NCBI GenBank assembly: GCA_963730405.1 | Contig: CAVSRW010000008.1 | Span: forward strand, 1-13,917 | Direction: 5' to 3' | Source: Gaiellasilicea sp963730405 | GTDB taxonomy: Bacteria > Actinomycetota > Thermoleophilia > Gaiellales > Gaiellaceae | DNA length: 13,917 nucleotides | Shown here: piece by piece, positions 1 through 7,717 of the stretch | How the letters are laid out: every line of letters starts with the position of its first letter | Position numbering within the stretch: position 1 is the first letter of the stretch | Translations under genes and position numbers: made by a program | The notes under the pieces: generated by a model | Databases searched by the model: none | Told to the model about the DNA's origin: nothing | Seen by the model: only the letters and a program-made list of their open reading frames with translations

Positions 1-200
1 AAGGCGTGGCTCTCAGGGCTGTCGTCGCCCGAGTTCCCGAGCGCCGCGTTGATGCCGCCCTCGGCGGCGCCGGAGTGGCTTCGGGTGGGGTGCAGCTTCG
101 AGACGATCGCGACGTCCGCTCCGGCGTCGTGGGCCTCGATCGCGGCGCGCATGCCCGCGCAGCCCGCGCCGATCACGAGTACGTCGTGCTTGGCGTCCAC
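1..200 (-). CDS. sdhA: Succinate dehydrogenase/fumarate reductase flavoprotein subunit, N-terminal fragment
   Basis: The gene starts at GTG 198-200 and runs off the left edge, so only about 66 residues are visible. They form a Rossmann FAD-binding start (HDVLVIGAGCAGMRAA, GxGxxG) followed by KLHPTRSHSGAAEGGINAAL. In SdhA/FrdA proteins the His of the SHxxAAxGG-like segment (here about residue 42) carries the covalently bound FAD, which separates this from NadB and other flavoproteins. The enzyme oxidises succinate to fumarate in the TCA cycle as the peripheral subunit of respiratory complex II. No Shine-Dalgarno sequence precedes the GTG; a TAGCGT hexamer (209-214, minus strand) 8 bases upstream could be the -10 of an almost leaderless transcript. 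sdhB and membrane subunits would lie outside the window. Fumarate reductase (frdA) cannot be excluded from this fragment. Confidence 0.85.
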   Translation of the reverse strand, partial: MDAKHDVLVIGAGCAGMRAAIEAHDAGADVAIVSKLHPTRSHSGAAEGGINAALGNSGDDSPESHA

Positions 201-227
201 CTCGTAGGACGCTACCGAATCGGCCGA

Positions 228-257
228 CGGCTCCGCGCGGCGAACCGCGCGGAGCCG
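228..257 (-). terminator. Perfect 13-bp hairpin between the secreted-protein gene and sdhA
   Basis: The arms CGGCTCCGCGCGG (228-240) and CCGCGCGGAGCCG (245-257) are perfect inverse complements around a CGAA tetraloop. The hairpin starts 6 bases past the stop codon of the upstream minus-strand gene, where a terminator is expected. There is no U-run on either strand, as is common in GC-rich actinobacteria. It lies upstream of the sdhA start, so a role as an operator or in the 5' leader is possible but less likely. Confidence 0.6.
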
Positions 258-263
258 TTCCCC

Positions 264-1085
264 TCAACGCACCTTGAACACGTATGGGTCGAACTCGTCC
301 GTCTCGCCTCTGTAGGTGACGAAGAGCGTCACCCGTAGCCGCTTTCCCTTCGCGTCCTTCGGGATCCGGAAGGAGCACGAGCCCTTGCCCGTCCCGCGCA
401 GGAGCTTGCCCGCGAGTTGGGCGACGCAGCGGTACTCGGATGCGAGGACAGTCTTTCCGTCGGACAGCTTCAGCCGCACTAGCGGTGCCTGGAAGACGGC
501 ACCTGCCTTCGGCGCGGCAGGCACGAACTTGGCGGCAATCGTGTCCACGGTGACGACCGGAGCCTTCACCTCGTAGAACCAGGTGCCGTTGTCGGGTGCG
601 GTGTCGATCTGCGCCGTCTCGGGCTCGCCGGACGCGGCGGCGATGACGAAGTTGAACGCCGTCGCGCCGCCGAGCGAAGCGGGTCTGACCTTCACCTCGA
701 CCGAGCCGGCGCCGACGATGGCGACGCTGTCGCCGCCCGCGTCGCCGTACTCAGTGCCGTTCCAGCGGCGCATGCCCCAGCTGGCCGCGCTGAACTCGAA
801 GAAGAACACGTACTCGCCGCCCATCAGTGAGCCGGTCGCCCCGTTCCGGTCGGTGTCGAAGACGGCGATCACGAAGCCCGGCTGTCCGATCTGGGGCAGG
901 TTCGCGATCGAGGCCTTCAGCGAGATGAATCCGTCCGCGGCGGAGTCCACCGTCACGGCCCCGATGTCGGCGGCCGAGGCATTGTCGCCGCCTGGGTCGT
1001 TGAAGCTCACGGGTGCCGCGCGGGCGGCCCCAGGCATCCCGAGCACGAGCGCTGCAGCCGCAACGAGCAGTGTCATCGTCTTCAT
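264..1085 (-). CDS. Secreted two-domain beta-rich protein of unknown function
   Basis: A 273-residue protein. ATG at 1085 is chosen because it is followed by a clear signal peptide (MKTMTLLVAAAALVLGMPGAARA, cleavage about residue 23) and preceded by purine-rich GAAGGGAAGAAG. Residues 27-172 form a beta-rich domain (VSFNDPGGDN, VFDTDRNGATG, EYVFFFEF) like the extracellular, possibly calcium- or carbohydrate-binding modules of actinobacteria. Residues about 178-272 form a second beta domain (LAGKLLRGTGKGSCSFRIP, VTLFVTYRGE), with Cys220 and Cys237 able to form a disulfide. The same kind of C-terminal domain is common in Thermoleophilia secreted proteins (recalled from memory). No catalytic motif is visible. 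The start overlaps the stop of a 43-residue gene (ATGA), so the two are translationally coupled, and both lie downstream of the heptamer array at 1234-1262. I infer it is exported and under control of the divergent SARP regulator. Confidence 0.8.
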   Translation of the reverse strand: MKTMTLLVAAAALVLGMPGAARAAPVSFNDPGGDNASAADIGAVTVDSAADGFISLKASIANLPQIGQPGFVIAVFDTDRNGATGSLMGGEYVFFFEFSAASWGMRRWNGTEYGDAGGDSVAIVGAGSVEVKVRPASLGGATAFNFVIAAASGEPETAQIDTAPDNGTWFYEVKAPVVTVDTIAAKFVPAAPKAGAVFQAPLVRLKLSDGKTVLASEYRCVAQLAGKLLRGTGKGSCSFRIPKDAKGKRLRVTLFVTYRGETDEFDPYVFKVR

Positions 1086-1213
1086 CGCTTCTTCCCTTCT
1101 CTCCGTCCCGCCGGAGGCTCCGGCGGCCTGCGGAGCGCGTCGAGGTAGCTGAGGTAGCGCTGGATCTCCCTGATCAGCGCCTCCACCTCCGCGACACGCC
1201 CCTGTTTCTCCAT
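1082..1213 (-). CDS. 43-residue helical protein, coupled to the secreted-protein gene
   Basis: The ORF starts at ATG 1211-1213 and encodes 43 residues. The first part is a strongly helical, charged stretch (MEKQGRVAEVEALIREIQRY, then LSYLDALRR) with leucine/isoleucine spacing that suits an amphipathic helix or short coiled coil. The tail is Pro/Arg/Lys-rich (PPEPPAGRREGKKR). Its TGA (1082-1084) overlaps the ATG of the secreted-protein gene in an ATGA junction, which supports real translation. An in-frame GTG at 1240 (52 residues) has an upstream GGTGAG, but it lies inside the heptamer repeats. ATG 1213 is preferred because a CACGCT hexamer ends 6 bases before it, which fits a leaderless transcript. 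No known family is recognised. A small partner or regulator of the next gene product is possible. Confidence 0.6.
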   Translation of the reverse strand: MEKQGRVAEVEALIREIQRYLSYLDALRRPPEPPAGRREGKKR

Positions 1214-1219
1214 ACGGCG

Positions 1220-1262
1220 AGCGTGCGCGCCGGCGCTCACGCGGCACTCACCCCGCGCTCAC
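1220..1262 (-). promoter_or_regulatory. SARP-type heptamer array and -10 upstream of the small-protein/secreted-protein unit
   Basis: Read on the minus strand there are three heptamers, GTGAGCG (1262-1256), GTGAGTG (1251-1245) and GTGAGCG (1240-1234), with 4-bp spacers and an exact 11-bp period. After exactly 8 bp comes CACGCT (1225-1220), a degenerate TAnnnT -10, then 6 bases and the ATG at 1213. SARP regulators such as ActII-ORF4 and DnrI bind heptamer direct repeats with 11-bp spacing, the last repeat 8 bp from the -10. The geometry therefore matches a SARP-activated promoter. It also lies next to the promoter of the divergent SARP gene, so autoregulation is possible. Confidence 0.7.
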
Positions 1263-1266
1263 CCGC

Positions 1267-1295
1267 TTGGAATCGCTTGATAGCGGTGTTACAAC
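1267..1295 (+). promoter_or_regulatory. Promoter of the SARP regulator gene, probably leaderless
   Basis: TTGGAA (1267-1272) and TACAAC (1290-1295) each match 4 of 6 bases of the vegetative -35 and -10 consensus and are 17 bp apart. The GTG start codon begins 6 bases after the -10, about where transcription should start, and no Shine-Dalgarno sequence is present. This points to a leaderless mRNA. The -35 lies 4 bp beyond the heptamer array at 1234-1262. Confidence 0.55.
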
Positions 1296-1301
1296 CGGCA
1301 G

Positions 1302-4300
1302 GTGGAGATCCGTCTGCTCGGCCCGCTCGAGGTCCGGGACGGCGACGGGGTCATCTCGCTGCCGCGCCGGCAGCAGCGCGCCCTGCTCGCAGCCTTGGCG
1401 CTACGGGCGGGCGAGGTCGTGTCCACCGACCGCCTCGTCGCCGATCTCTGGGGCGAGCACGCGCCCGCGTCGGCGACGGGATCGCTGCAGAACACGGTCT
1501 CGGCGCTGCGAAAGCTGCTCGGGCGGCACGTCCTCGTCACCCAGGCACCCGGCTACCGGCTCGCCGTCGGGCGGGACGCCGTCGACAGCCACCGCTTCGA
1601 GGGCCTGCTCAAGGAGGCAAGGGAGGCCGAGCCGGCGACGAGGGCCCGGCTGCTCGGCGAGGCGCTCGAGCTCTGGCGCGGACCGGCGCTCGCCGACCTC
1701 GAGGAAGAGGACTTCGCGCGGCTCGCGGCCGCGCGGCTCGACGAGCTGCGGGTGACGGCACAGGAGGAGCGAATCGACGCCGAGCTCGAGCTCGGGCGGC
1801 ACGCCGCGCTCGTCGGCGAGCTGGAGCAGCTGGTCACGATGCATCCGCTGCGCGAGCGGCTGCGCGGCCAGCTGATGCTCGCGCTCTACCGCTGCGGCCG
1901 CCAGGCCGAGGCGCTCGAGGTCTACCGGGCCGCGCGGCTCGCGCTCGCCGACGAGCTCGGGCTCGACCCCTCCCGGGAGCTGCAGGAGCTCGAGCGCCGG
2001 GTGCTGCGCCAGGATCCGGAGCTCGCTGCTCCCGTCGACCTCACGGACGACTCGCCTGCTCGTCCGGCTTCCGAGCTCCGCCTCGTCACCGTCCTCGCCG
2101 CGACGCCGCCGGGGGCGGACGACCCCGAGCAGCACAGCCGCCGCCTCGACGAGACGCTCGCGTCGGTGCGGAACGTCCTCGACCGGAACGGTGGCGTGCT
2201 CGAGCGCTTCGGCCCCGAAGGGCTCGTCGCCGTCTTCGGCGCCGATCGGCCGGAGGACGACGATGCAATACGGGCGGTGCTGGCCGCGCGGGAACTGGGT
2301 CTCCCCGCCGGTGTAGCGACCGGCGAGGTCGTCCAGGGAGCCGGAGCTGTCGTCACCCGCGCCGTCGAGCTCGCGCGCACCGGCGGGATCCGGCTCGACG
2401 AACGAACCGGCGCGCTCGTCCGCGCCGAGCGGCGCCTAGACGCGCCCCTCGCCGGCCGAGACGAGGAGCTCGCGCGCCTCCGCTCGGCGTTCGCAGGAGC
2501 ACGGGATTCGGGACGCTGTCGCGTCCTCACCGTCGTCGGCGAACCGGGGATCGGCAAGACCCGGCTCGCGCGCGAGCTCGCGCTCCACGAGGGCGCAGAC
2601 GCGACGGTGCTCCTCGCACGCTGCGTCGCACACGGCGACGGCGCCACGTTCCTGCCGCTCCTCGGCGCGCTCCGCCAGGCGGAGCCCGAGCAGGTGCTCG
2701 CGGCCGAGCCAGACGCAGACCTCGTGCTCGCCCGGCTCGCCGCGCTGACCGCGGGGGCGCCGACGGCGCCGCTCGGCGAGTCGTACTGGGCCGTCCGCCG
2801 CCTGGTCGAGGCTCTCGCGCGGACGCGGCCGGTGCTGCTCGTGCTCGACGATGTCCATTGGGCCGAGCCCGCGCTCGTCGACCTGATCGACTATCTGAGC
2901 GACCGCGCCGACGCGCCGGTGCTCGTGCTCTGCCTCGCTCGGCCGGAGCTGGAGCGCCAGCCCGGCGAGGTGCTCGCTCTCGGCCCGCTGGGCGAGGACG
3001 AAGCACGCGCGATCGTGGCCGGCACCGCAGAGCTCGACGCCGAGACGAGCGACCGGATCGTCCACCTCGCGGAGGGGAACGCGCTCTACGCCGAGCAGCT
3101 GGCGTCGTTCGCGGCCGAGGGCGGCGAGGGGCTCCCGCCGACCGTGGAGGCGGTGCTCGCCGGGCGGCTTGGGCGTCTGGATCCGTCGGAAAGGATGGTG
3201 CTGCAGCGTGCCGCCGTCGTCGGCCGTGAGTTCTCCCTCGGCGCCGTCGCCGCGTTGACGGACGGCGAGGTGACCCGCGAGCTGCTGGCGCTTTCCCGCG
3301 CGCGCTTCGTCCATCCCGCGCCTGCCGCTGACCCAGGCGACGACGGCTACACCTTCCATCACGTCCTCCTCCGCGACGGCGCCTACGCGAGCCTGACGAA
3401 GGCTGACCGAGCCGACCTGCACGAGCGGGCTGCAGCCTGGATCGACCGCGACGGCCCGGGCGACGACGCCCTCGCCGGCTACCACCTCGAGCAGGCAGTC
3501 CGCTACCGCCGCGAGCTCGGCGAGGACGCGGACGAGCTGGCCGTCGCAGCCGGGGAGCGCCTCGGGGACGCAGGGCTGCGAGCGTGGCGGACGGCCGACG
3601 GCCCGGCCGCCGTCAGGCTGCTCACGCGGGCCGTCGGTCTCCTGCCGGCGACACGGAGACGGGCGGAGCTGCGTTGGGAACTCGCGATCGCGATGAGCAA
3701 CTTCGCGGACGAGCGCGGCGACGCGTCCGCCGTGCTTGCGCGTGCGGCGGATGAGGCCGCGTCACTCGGCGACGAGTGTCTCGACGCGAGGGCCTCCGCC
3801 GAGACCACTCGAGGCCGGCTCTGGTCTGGCGCAGCGACGCTCAGCGAGGCGACCGCCGCACTGACGGAATCGATCGAGACGCTCGCGCGTCATGAAGATC
3901 ACCGCGGCCTCGGCCGCGCGCTCCTCAATCTGGCGACCGTCCACCTCTTCGCCTGCAACCTGCGCGAGGTCGAGGCCGTCGCGACGCGCGCTGCTTCGCA
4001 CTACGAGGCCGCCGGGATGACTGCCGCGGCGCTCGTCGGGCTGATCGCGGAGACGCTCTACTACGGCCCCACGCCGGTCGACGAGGCGGAAGCGCGCTGC
4101 CTCGCGCTCCTCGAGCAGGCGAGCGACCGTCAAACGGAGGCGAACGTGACGGCGGTTCTCGGCGCGCTGCGTGGCGCTCGGGGCGCGAGCGACGAGGCTC
4201 GCGCGCTGACCACCCGTGCCCGCACGATCTTCGAGGATCTCGGCCAACCTCTCTCGGTACTCGCGCTGCTGGCGCCGCTCGAGATGGATGTCGAGGCGAG

Positions 4301-4793
4301 CGCCGGCAACCCAGACGCTGCGGTGCGCATCGGACGCGCGAGCTTCGAGGCTCTGGCCGACTATCCGGGAACCGCCTACTCGACAACGCGCGCCGCGCAG
4401 CTGGCGGATCTGCTGCTCGACGCCGGCGACCCGGACGCAGCCGAGCCGTTCGTCGCCTTCGCCGAGGCAAACGCCCTCGGGACCGACGTTCTCGTCCAGT
4501 TCCTGTCCCGCAGTATGCGTGCCCGGCTGCTCGCACGGGAGGGAGCCCACGCCGAGGCCGAGGAGTCCGCGCGGGCGGCCGTCGCGATCGCCTCCCTCAC
4601 CGACGCCCTCCGCGACCGCGCGCGGGCGCACTTCGCGCTCGCCGACGTGCTTCGCCTCTCCGGCCGCAGCGCCGAGGCGGCCTCCGAGTGGGACGTCGCG
4701 AGCGGACTGCTCAGCGCGAAGGGCGCTGTCGCTCTTGTCCCCAGGCTGCGAGAAGAGCGGAAGGGGAGCCTCGTCGACTCCCCTTCCGACTGA
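1302..4793 (+). CDS. AfsR-like SARP transcriptional regulator with degenerate cyclase domain, AAA ATPase and TPR-like tail
   Basis: A 1163-residue cytoplasmic regulator starting at GTG 1302 (MEIRLLGPLEVRDGDGVISL), which is the usual first residue of a SARP domain. Domains: OmpR-type winged helix about 1-95; bacterial transcriptional activation domain (BTAD) about 97-241, including DELGLDPSRELQELERRVL; a degenerate class III nucleotide-cyclase domain about 259-383; STAND/AAA ATPase with Walker A GEPGIGKT (413-420) and Walker B VLLVLDDVHW (511-520); and a helical TPR-like C-terminus from about 780. The cyclase-like domain has lost the metal-binding Asp residues (VTVLAATPPG where active enzymes have VTVLFADxxGS; RFGPEGLVAVFG where they have a GD), so it is probably a ligand or signal sensor. 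SARP proteins bind 11-bp-spaced heptamers, and two such arrays flank this gene. I infer that ATP-dependent oligomerisation activates the divergent secreted-protein unit and the convergent 17-codon gene. Confidence 0.93.
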   Translation: MEIRLLGPLEVRDGDGVISLPRRQQRALLAALALRAGEVVSTDRLVADLWGEHAPASATGSLQNTVSALRKLLGRHVLVTQAPGYRLAVGRDAVDSHRFEGLLKEAREAEPATRARLLGEALELWRGPALADLEEEDFARLAAARLDELRVTAQEERIDAELELGRHAALVGELEQLVTMHPLRERLRGQLMLALYRCGRQAEALEVYRAARLALADELGLDPSRELQELERRVLRQDPELAAPVDLTDDSPARPASELRLVTVLAATPPGADDPEQHSRRLDETLASVRNVLDRNGGVLERFGPEGLVAVFGADRPEDDDAIRAVLAARELGLPAGVATGEVVQGAGAVVTRAVELARTGGIRLDERTGALVRAERRLDAPLAGRDEELARLRSAFAGARDSGRCRVLTVVGEPGIGKTRLARELALHEGADATVLLARCVAHGDGATFLPLLGALRQAEPEQVLAAEPDADLVLARLAALTAGAPTAPLGESYWAVRRLVEALARTRPVLLVLDDVHWAEPALVDLIDYLSDRADAPVLVLCLARPELERQPGEVLALGPLGEDEARAIVAGTAELDAETSDRIVHLAEGNALYAEQLASFAAEGGEGLPPTVEAVLAGRLGRLDPSERMVLQRAAVVGREFSLGAVAALTDGEVTRELLALSRARFVHPAPAADPGDDGYTFHHVLLRDGAYASLTKADRADLHERAAAWIDRDGPGDDALAGYHLEQAVRYRRELGEDADELAVAAGERLGDAGLRAWRTADGPAAVRLLTRAVGLLPATRRRAELRWELAIAMSNFADERGDASAVLARAADEAASLGDECLDARASAETTRGRLWSGAATLSEATAALTESIETLARHEDHRGLGRALLNLATVHLFACNLREVEAVATRAASHYEAAGMTAAALVGLIAETLYYGPTPVDEAEARCLALLEQASDRQTEANVTAVLGALRGARGASDEARALTTRARTIFEDLGQPLSVLALLAPLEMDVEASAGNPDAAVRIGRASFEALADYPGTAYSTTRAAQLADLLLDAGDPDAAEPFVAFAEANALGTDVLVQFLSRSMRARLLAREGAHAEAEESARAAVAIASLTDALRDRARAHFALADVLRLSGRSAEAASEWDVASGLLSAKGAVALVPRLREERKGSLVDSPSD
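4758..4788. terminator. 11-bp hairpin at the 3' end of the SARP gene, facing the 17-codon gene
   Basis: CGGAAGGGGAG (4758-4768) and CTCCCCTTCCG (4778-4788) pair perfectly around a 9-base loop. The stem lies within the last codons of the SARP gene, ending 2 bases before its TGA, and 21 bases beyond the stop of the minus-strand 17-codon gene. It could end transcription from both sides. No U-run follows on either strand. Confidence 0.45.
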
Positions 4794-4809
4794 TGCGTAC
4801 CCAAGCGTC

Positions 4810-4863
4810 CTACGCGTCGGGACCGATGCCGCCGCCTCCGGGCGGGCGAGACCGCTTCTGCAT
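4810..4863 (-). CDS. 17-residue Gly/Pro-rich peptide with perfect Shine-Dalgarno sequence
   Basis: ATG 4861-4863 opens a 17-codon ORF, MQKRSRPPGGGGIGPDA, ending in TAG. The start is preceded by AAAGGAGGTGCGCC, an optimal GGAGGT with a 5-base spacer and by far the best ribosome site in the window. Forty bases upstream begins a four-copy heptamer array with 11-bp period like that of the divergent SARP target unit. The peptide is basic at the N-terminus and has a GGGG core, with no Cys, no signal sequence and no modifying enzyme gene nearby. It may be a signalling or regulatory peptide, or a leader whose translation controls a small RNA of roughly 120 bases ending at the 4758-4788 hairpin. The position beside an AfsR-like gene recalls the small AfsR target gene afsS of Streptomyces; no sequence similarity is claimed. 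Translation is well supported; function is unknown. Confidence 0.5.
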   Translation of the reverse strand: MQKRSRPPGGGGIGPDA

Positions 4864-4885
4864 GGCGCACCTCCTTTCGTGCGCC
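4864..4885 (-). promoter_or_regulatory. RNA hairpin presenting the Shine-Dalgarno of the 17-codon gene
   Basis: On the minus strand GGCGCAC (4885-4879) and GTGCGCC (4870-4864) form a perfect 7-bp stem around the 8-base loop GAAAGGAG. The ATG follows the 3' arm immediately. The SD core GGAG lies in the loop and its last bases GT start the stem, so folding would leave the SD partly exposed while occluding the spacer. This could regulate translation by temperature, ligand or ribosome trapping. Alternatively it is simply a plus-strand hairpin 70 bases after the SARP stop. Confidence 0.45.
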
Positions 4886-4886
4886 C

Positions 4887-4940
4887 ACGCTCGGAGGGGT
4901 CGCCAACCGGCGGCTCACAGGCGGCCAACGGTTCGCTAAC
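4887..4940 (-). promoter_or_regulatory. SARP-type heptamer array and -10 upstream of the 17-codon gene
   Basis: Read on the minus strand: GTTAGCG (4940-4934), GTTGGCC (4929-4923), GTGAGCC (4918-4912) and GTTGGCG (4907-4901). The period is exactly 11 bp and all copies fit GT(T/G)(A/G)GC(C/G). Eight bp after the last copy is GAGCGT (4892-4887), a weak nAnnnT -10. This is the same spacing and nearly the same heptamer as at 1234-1262. It would place transcription start near 4880, giving a leader of about 17 bases that contains the SD. The array is inferred to be a target of the adjacent SARP regulator. Confidence 0.65.
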
Positions 4941-4987
4941 GGGGAGGGCCTGCCTCAGTCCGCGGGGGTAAGCGTCGCCGCAGACAA

Positions 4988-5012
4988 GAGGAGGCGCGCG
5001 GGGCGCCTCCTC
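4988..5012. terminator. 10-bp hairpin in the convergent gap
   Basis: GAGGAGGCGC (4988-4997) and GCGCCTCCTC (5003-5012) pair perfectly around GCGGG. It lies between the plus-strand SARP gene and the end of the minus-strand PEPCK gene, and no U-run is present. It may back up the hairpin at 5029-5054 as part of a bidirectional termination zone. Confidence 0.5.
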
Positions 5013-5028
5013 AGGACCTACGGTGCGA

Positions 5029-5054
5029 TGAGCATCCGCTGCCGCGGATGCTCA
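5029..5054 (-). terminator. 11-bp hairpin after the PEPCK gene
   Basis: TGAGCATCCGC (5029-5039) and GCGGATGCTCA (5044-5054) pair perfectly around TGCC. On the minus strand it begins 14 bases after the PEPCK stop, the expected place for its terminator. As elsewhere in this window no U-tract follows. Confidence 0.6.
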
Positions 5055-5068
5055 GCAAGCCTCTGGCT

Positions 5069-6653
<1,585 letters not shown>

Positions 6654-6695
6654 GCGCGGGGCATCTTAGTGACGTCCGCGAGCTATCGTCGGCCG
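6654..6695. promoter_or_regulatory. 42-bp divergent promoter region for PEPCK and the aminopeptidase
   Basis: The gap holds TAAGAT on the minus strand (6668-6663), 9 bases before the PEPCK ATG, and TATCGT on the plus strand (6684-6689), 6 bases before the aminopeptidase ATG. Both fit TAnnnT. No convincing -35 or Shine-Dalgarno sequence is seen for either gene, suggesting leaderless or near-leaderless transcripts from closely spaced divergent promoters. Confidence 0.4.
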
Positions 6696-7717
6696 ATGCC
6701 GCGCGCCCGCGACCTCGAGATCGAGATCGGCCGGCTCCCGACCGGACCGGGGAACGCGATCACGGATGTCCCCGGGGTGGCGGTCGGCCACACGACCCTG
6801 ATCGAGGGCGAGAGCGTCCGCACGGGGGTCACCGTCGTCGTCCCGCCGCCGGAGCCGCTCTTCGCCGCCTCGCACACGATCAACGGCAACGGCGAGCTGA
6901 CCGGTCTCGAGTGGATCCGCGACTCGGGCACGCTGACGACCCCGATCGGCCTGACGAACACGCACTCCGTCGGAGTCGTGCGCGATGCGCTCGTCGCGGC
7001 GGCCCGCCCGGGCAGGTGGGACTGGAGCCTCCCCGTCGTCGGCGAGACCTGGGACGGCCTCCTCAACGACATCAACGGCTTCCACGTCCGGCCGGAGCAC
7101 GTCGCCGCTGCGCTTGCCGCGGCACGCGAGGGGCCGATCGAGGAAGGCTCGGTCGGCGGCGGCACCGGGATGAGTCTGTCACGGCTTCAAGGGCGGGATC
7201 GGAACGTCGTCGCGCGTCGTCGAGGAGGGCTGGACGCTCGGCGTGCTCGTGCAGGCGAACCACGGCCGCCGCGCCCGGCTGCGGGTCAATGGGATCGCCG
7301 TCGGCGAGGCGATCGGCGCCGACGCCGTGCCGCTGCCGGCGAGCGGCGCTCCGGAGCGGTGGAGGCTCGATCATCGTCGTGATCGCGACCGACGCACCTC
7401 TCCTCCCGGGACAGTGCGAGCGCGTCGCACGCCGAGCCGGATTCGGGATCGCGCGCACGGGCGGGATGGGCGAGCGCTCGAGCGGCGACTTCGCGCTCTG
7501 CTTCGCGACCGGCAACCGCGGCCTCGTCGCGGACGAGCCGGAGCTCGCGCTCCGGATGGTGAACGACACCAGGATCGACGCGCTCTACGAGGCTGTGATC
7601 GACGCGGTCGAGGAGTCGATCCTGAACGCGCTGCTCGCCGCCGAGACGATGACCGGTCGTAGTGGCAACACGGTGCACGGCCTCCCGCACGAGCTGTTGG
7701 CCGACTCGCTCAGGTGA
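6696..7717 (+). pseudogene. P1/DmpA-family aminopeptidase (peptidase family S58), two frameshifts
   Basis: Family S58 enzymes are self-cleaving N-terminal-nucleophile aminopeptidases (DmpA, BapA) releasing N-terminal L- or D-residues or beta-amino acids. ATG 6696 opens MPRARDLEIEIG, with ITDVPGVAVGHTTLIEGESV, ASHTINGNGELTGL, NTHSVGVVRDA and NDINGFHVRPEHV, ending in GSVGGGTGM. The reading then moves to the next frame (GFKGGIGTSSRVVEEG, VLVQANHGRRARL) and moves again at about 7357 (GGSIIVVIATDAPLLPGQ to the end). Each shift equals one extra base, near 7171-7180 and at 7357. Corrected, the protein is about 339 residues, near family length, and includes the SSGD motif (7478-7489) where the nucleophile Ser is expected after self-cleavage. 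Its stop overlaps the convergent ABC transporter gene by 8 bp. Either the gene is decaying or the sequence has local indel errors. Confidence 0.85.

Noticed and set aside
1214..1240. GTG start at 1240 with GGTGAG for the small helical ORF
   Set aside because: The GTG and its apparent SD are themselves the heptamer repeats GTGAGCG/GTGAGTG; ATG 1213 fits the promoter geometry better. Not fully excluded.
1013..3229. Long plus-strand open frame overlapping the SARP gene
   Set aside because: Arg/Ala/Pro-rich shadow translation with no motifs; the SARP frame carries all recognisable domains across the same bases.
4941..4987. Possible -35/-10 pair further upstream on the minus strand of the 17-codon gene
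   Set aside because: TTGTCT and TTACCC are present but only about 10 bp apart, too close for a sigma-70-type promoter.
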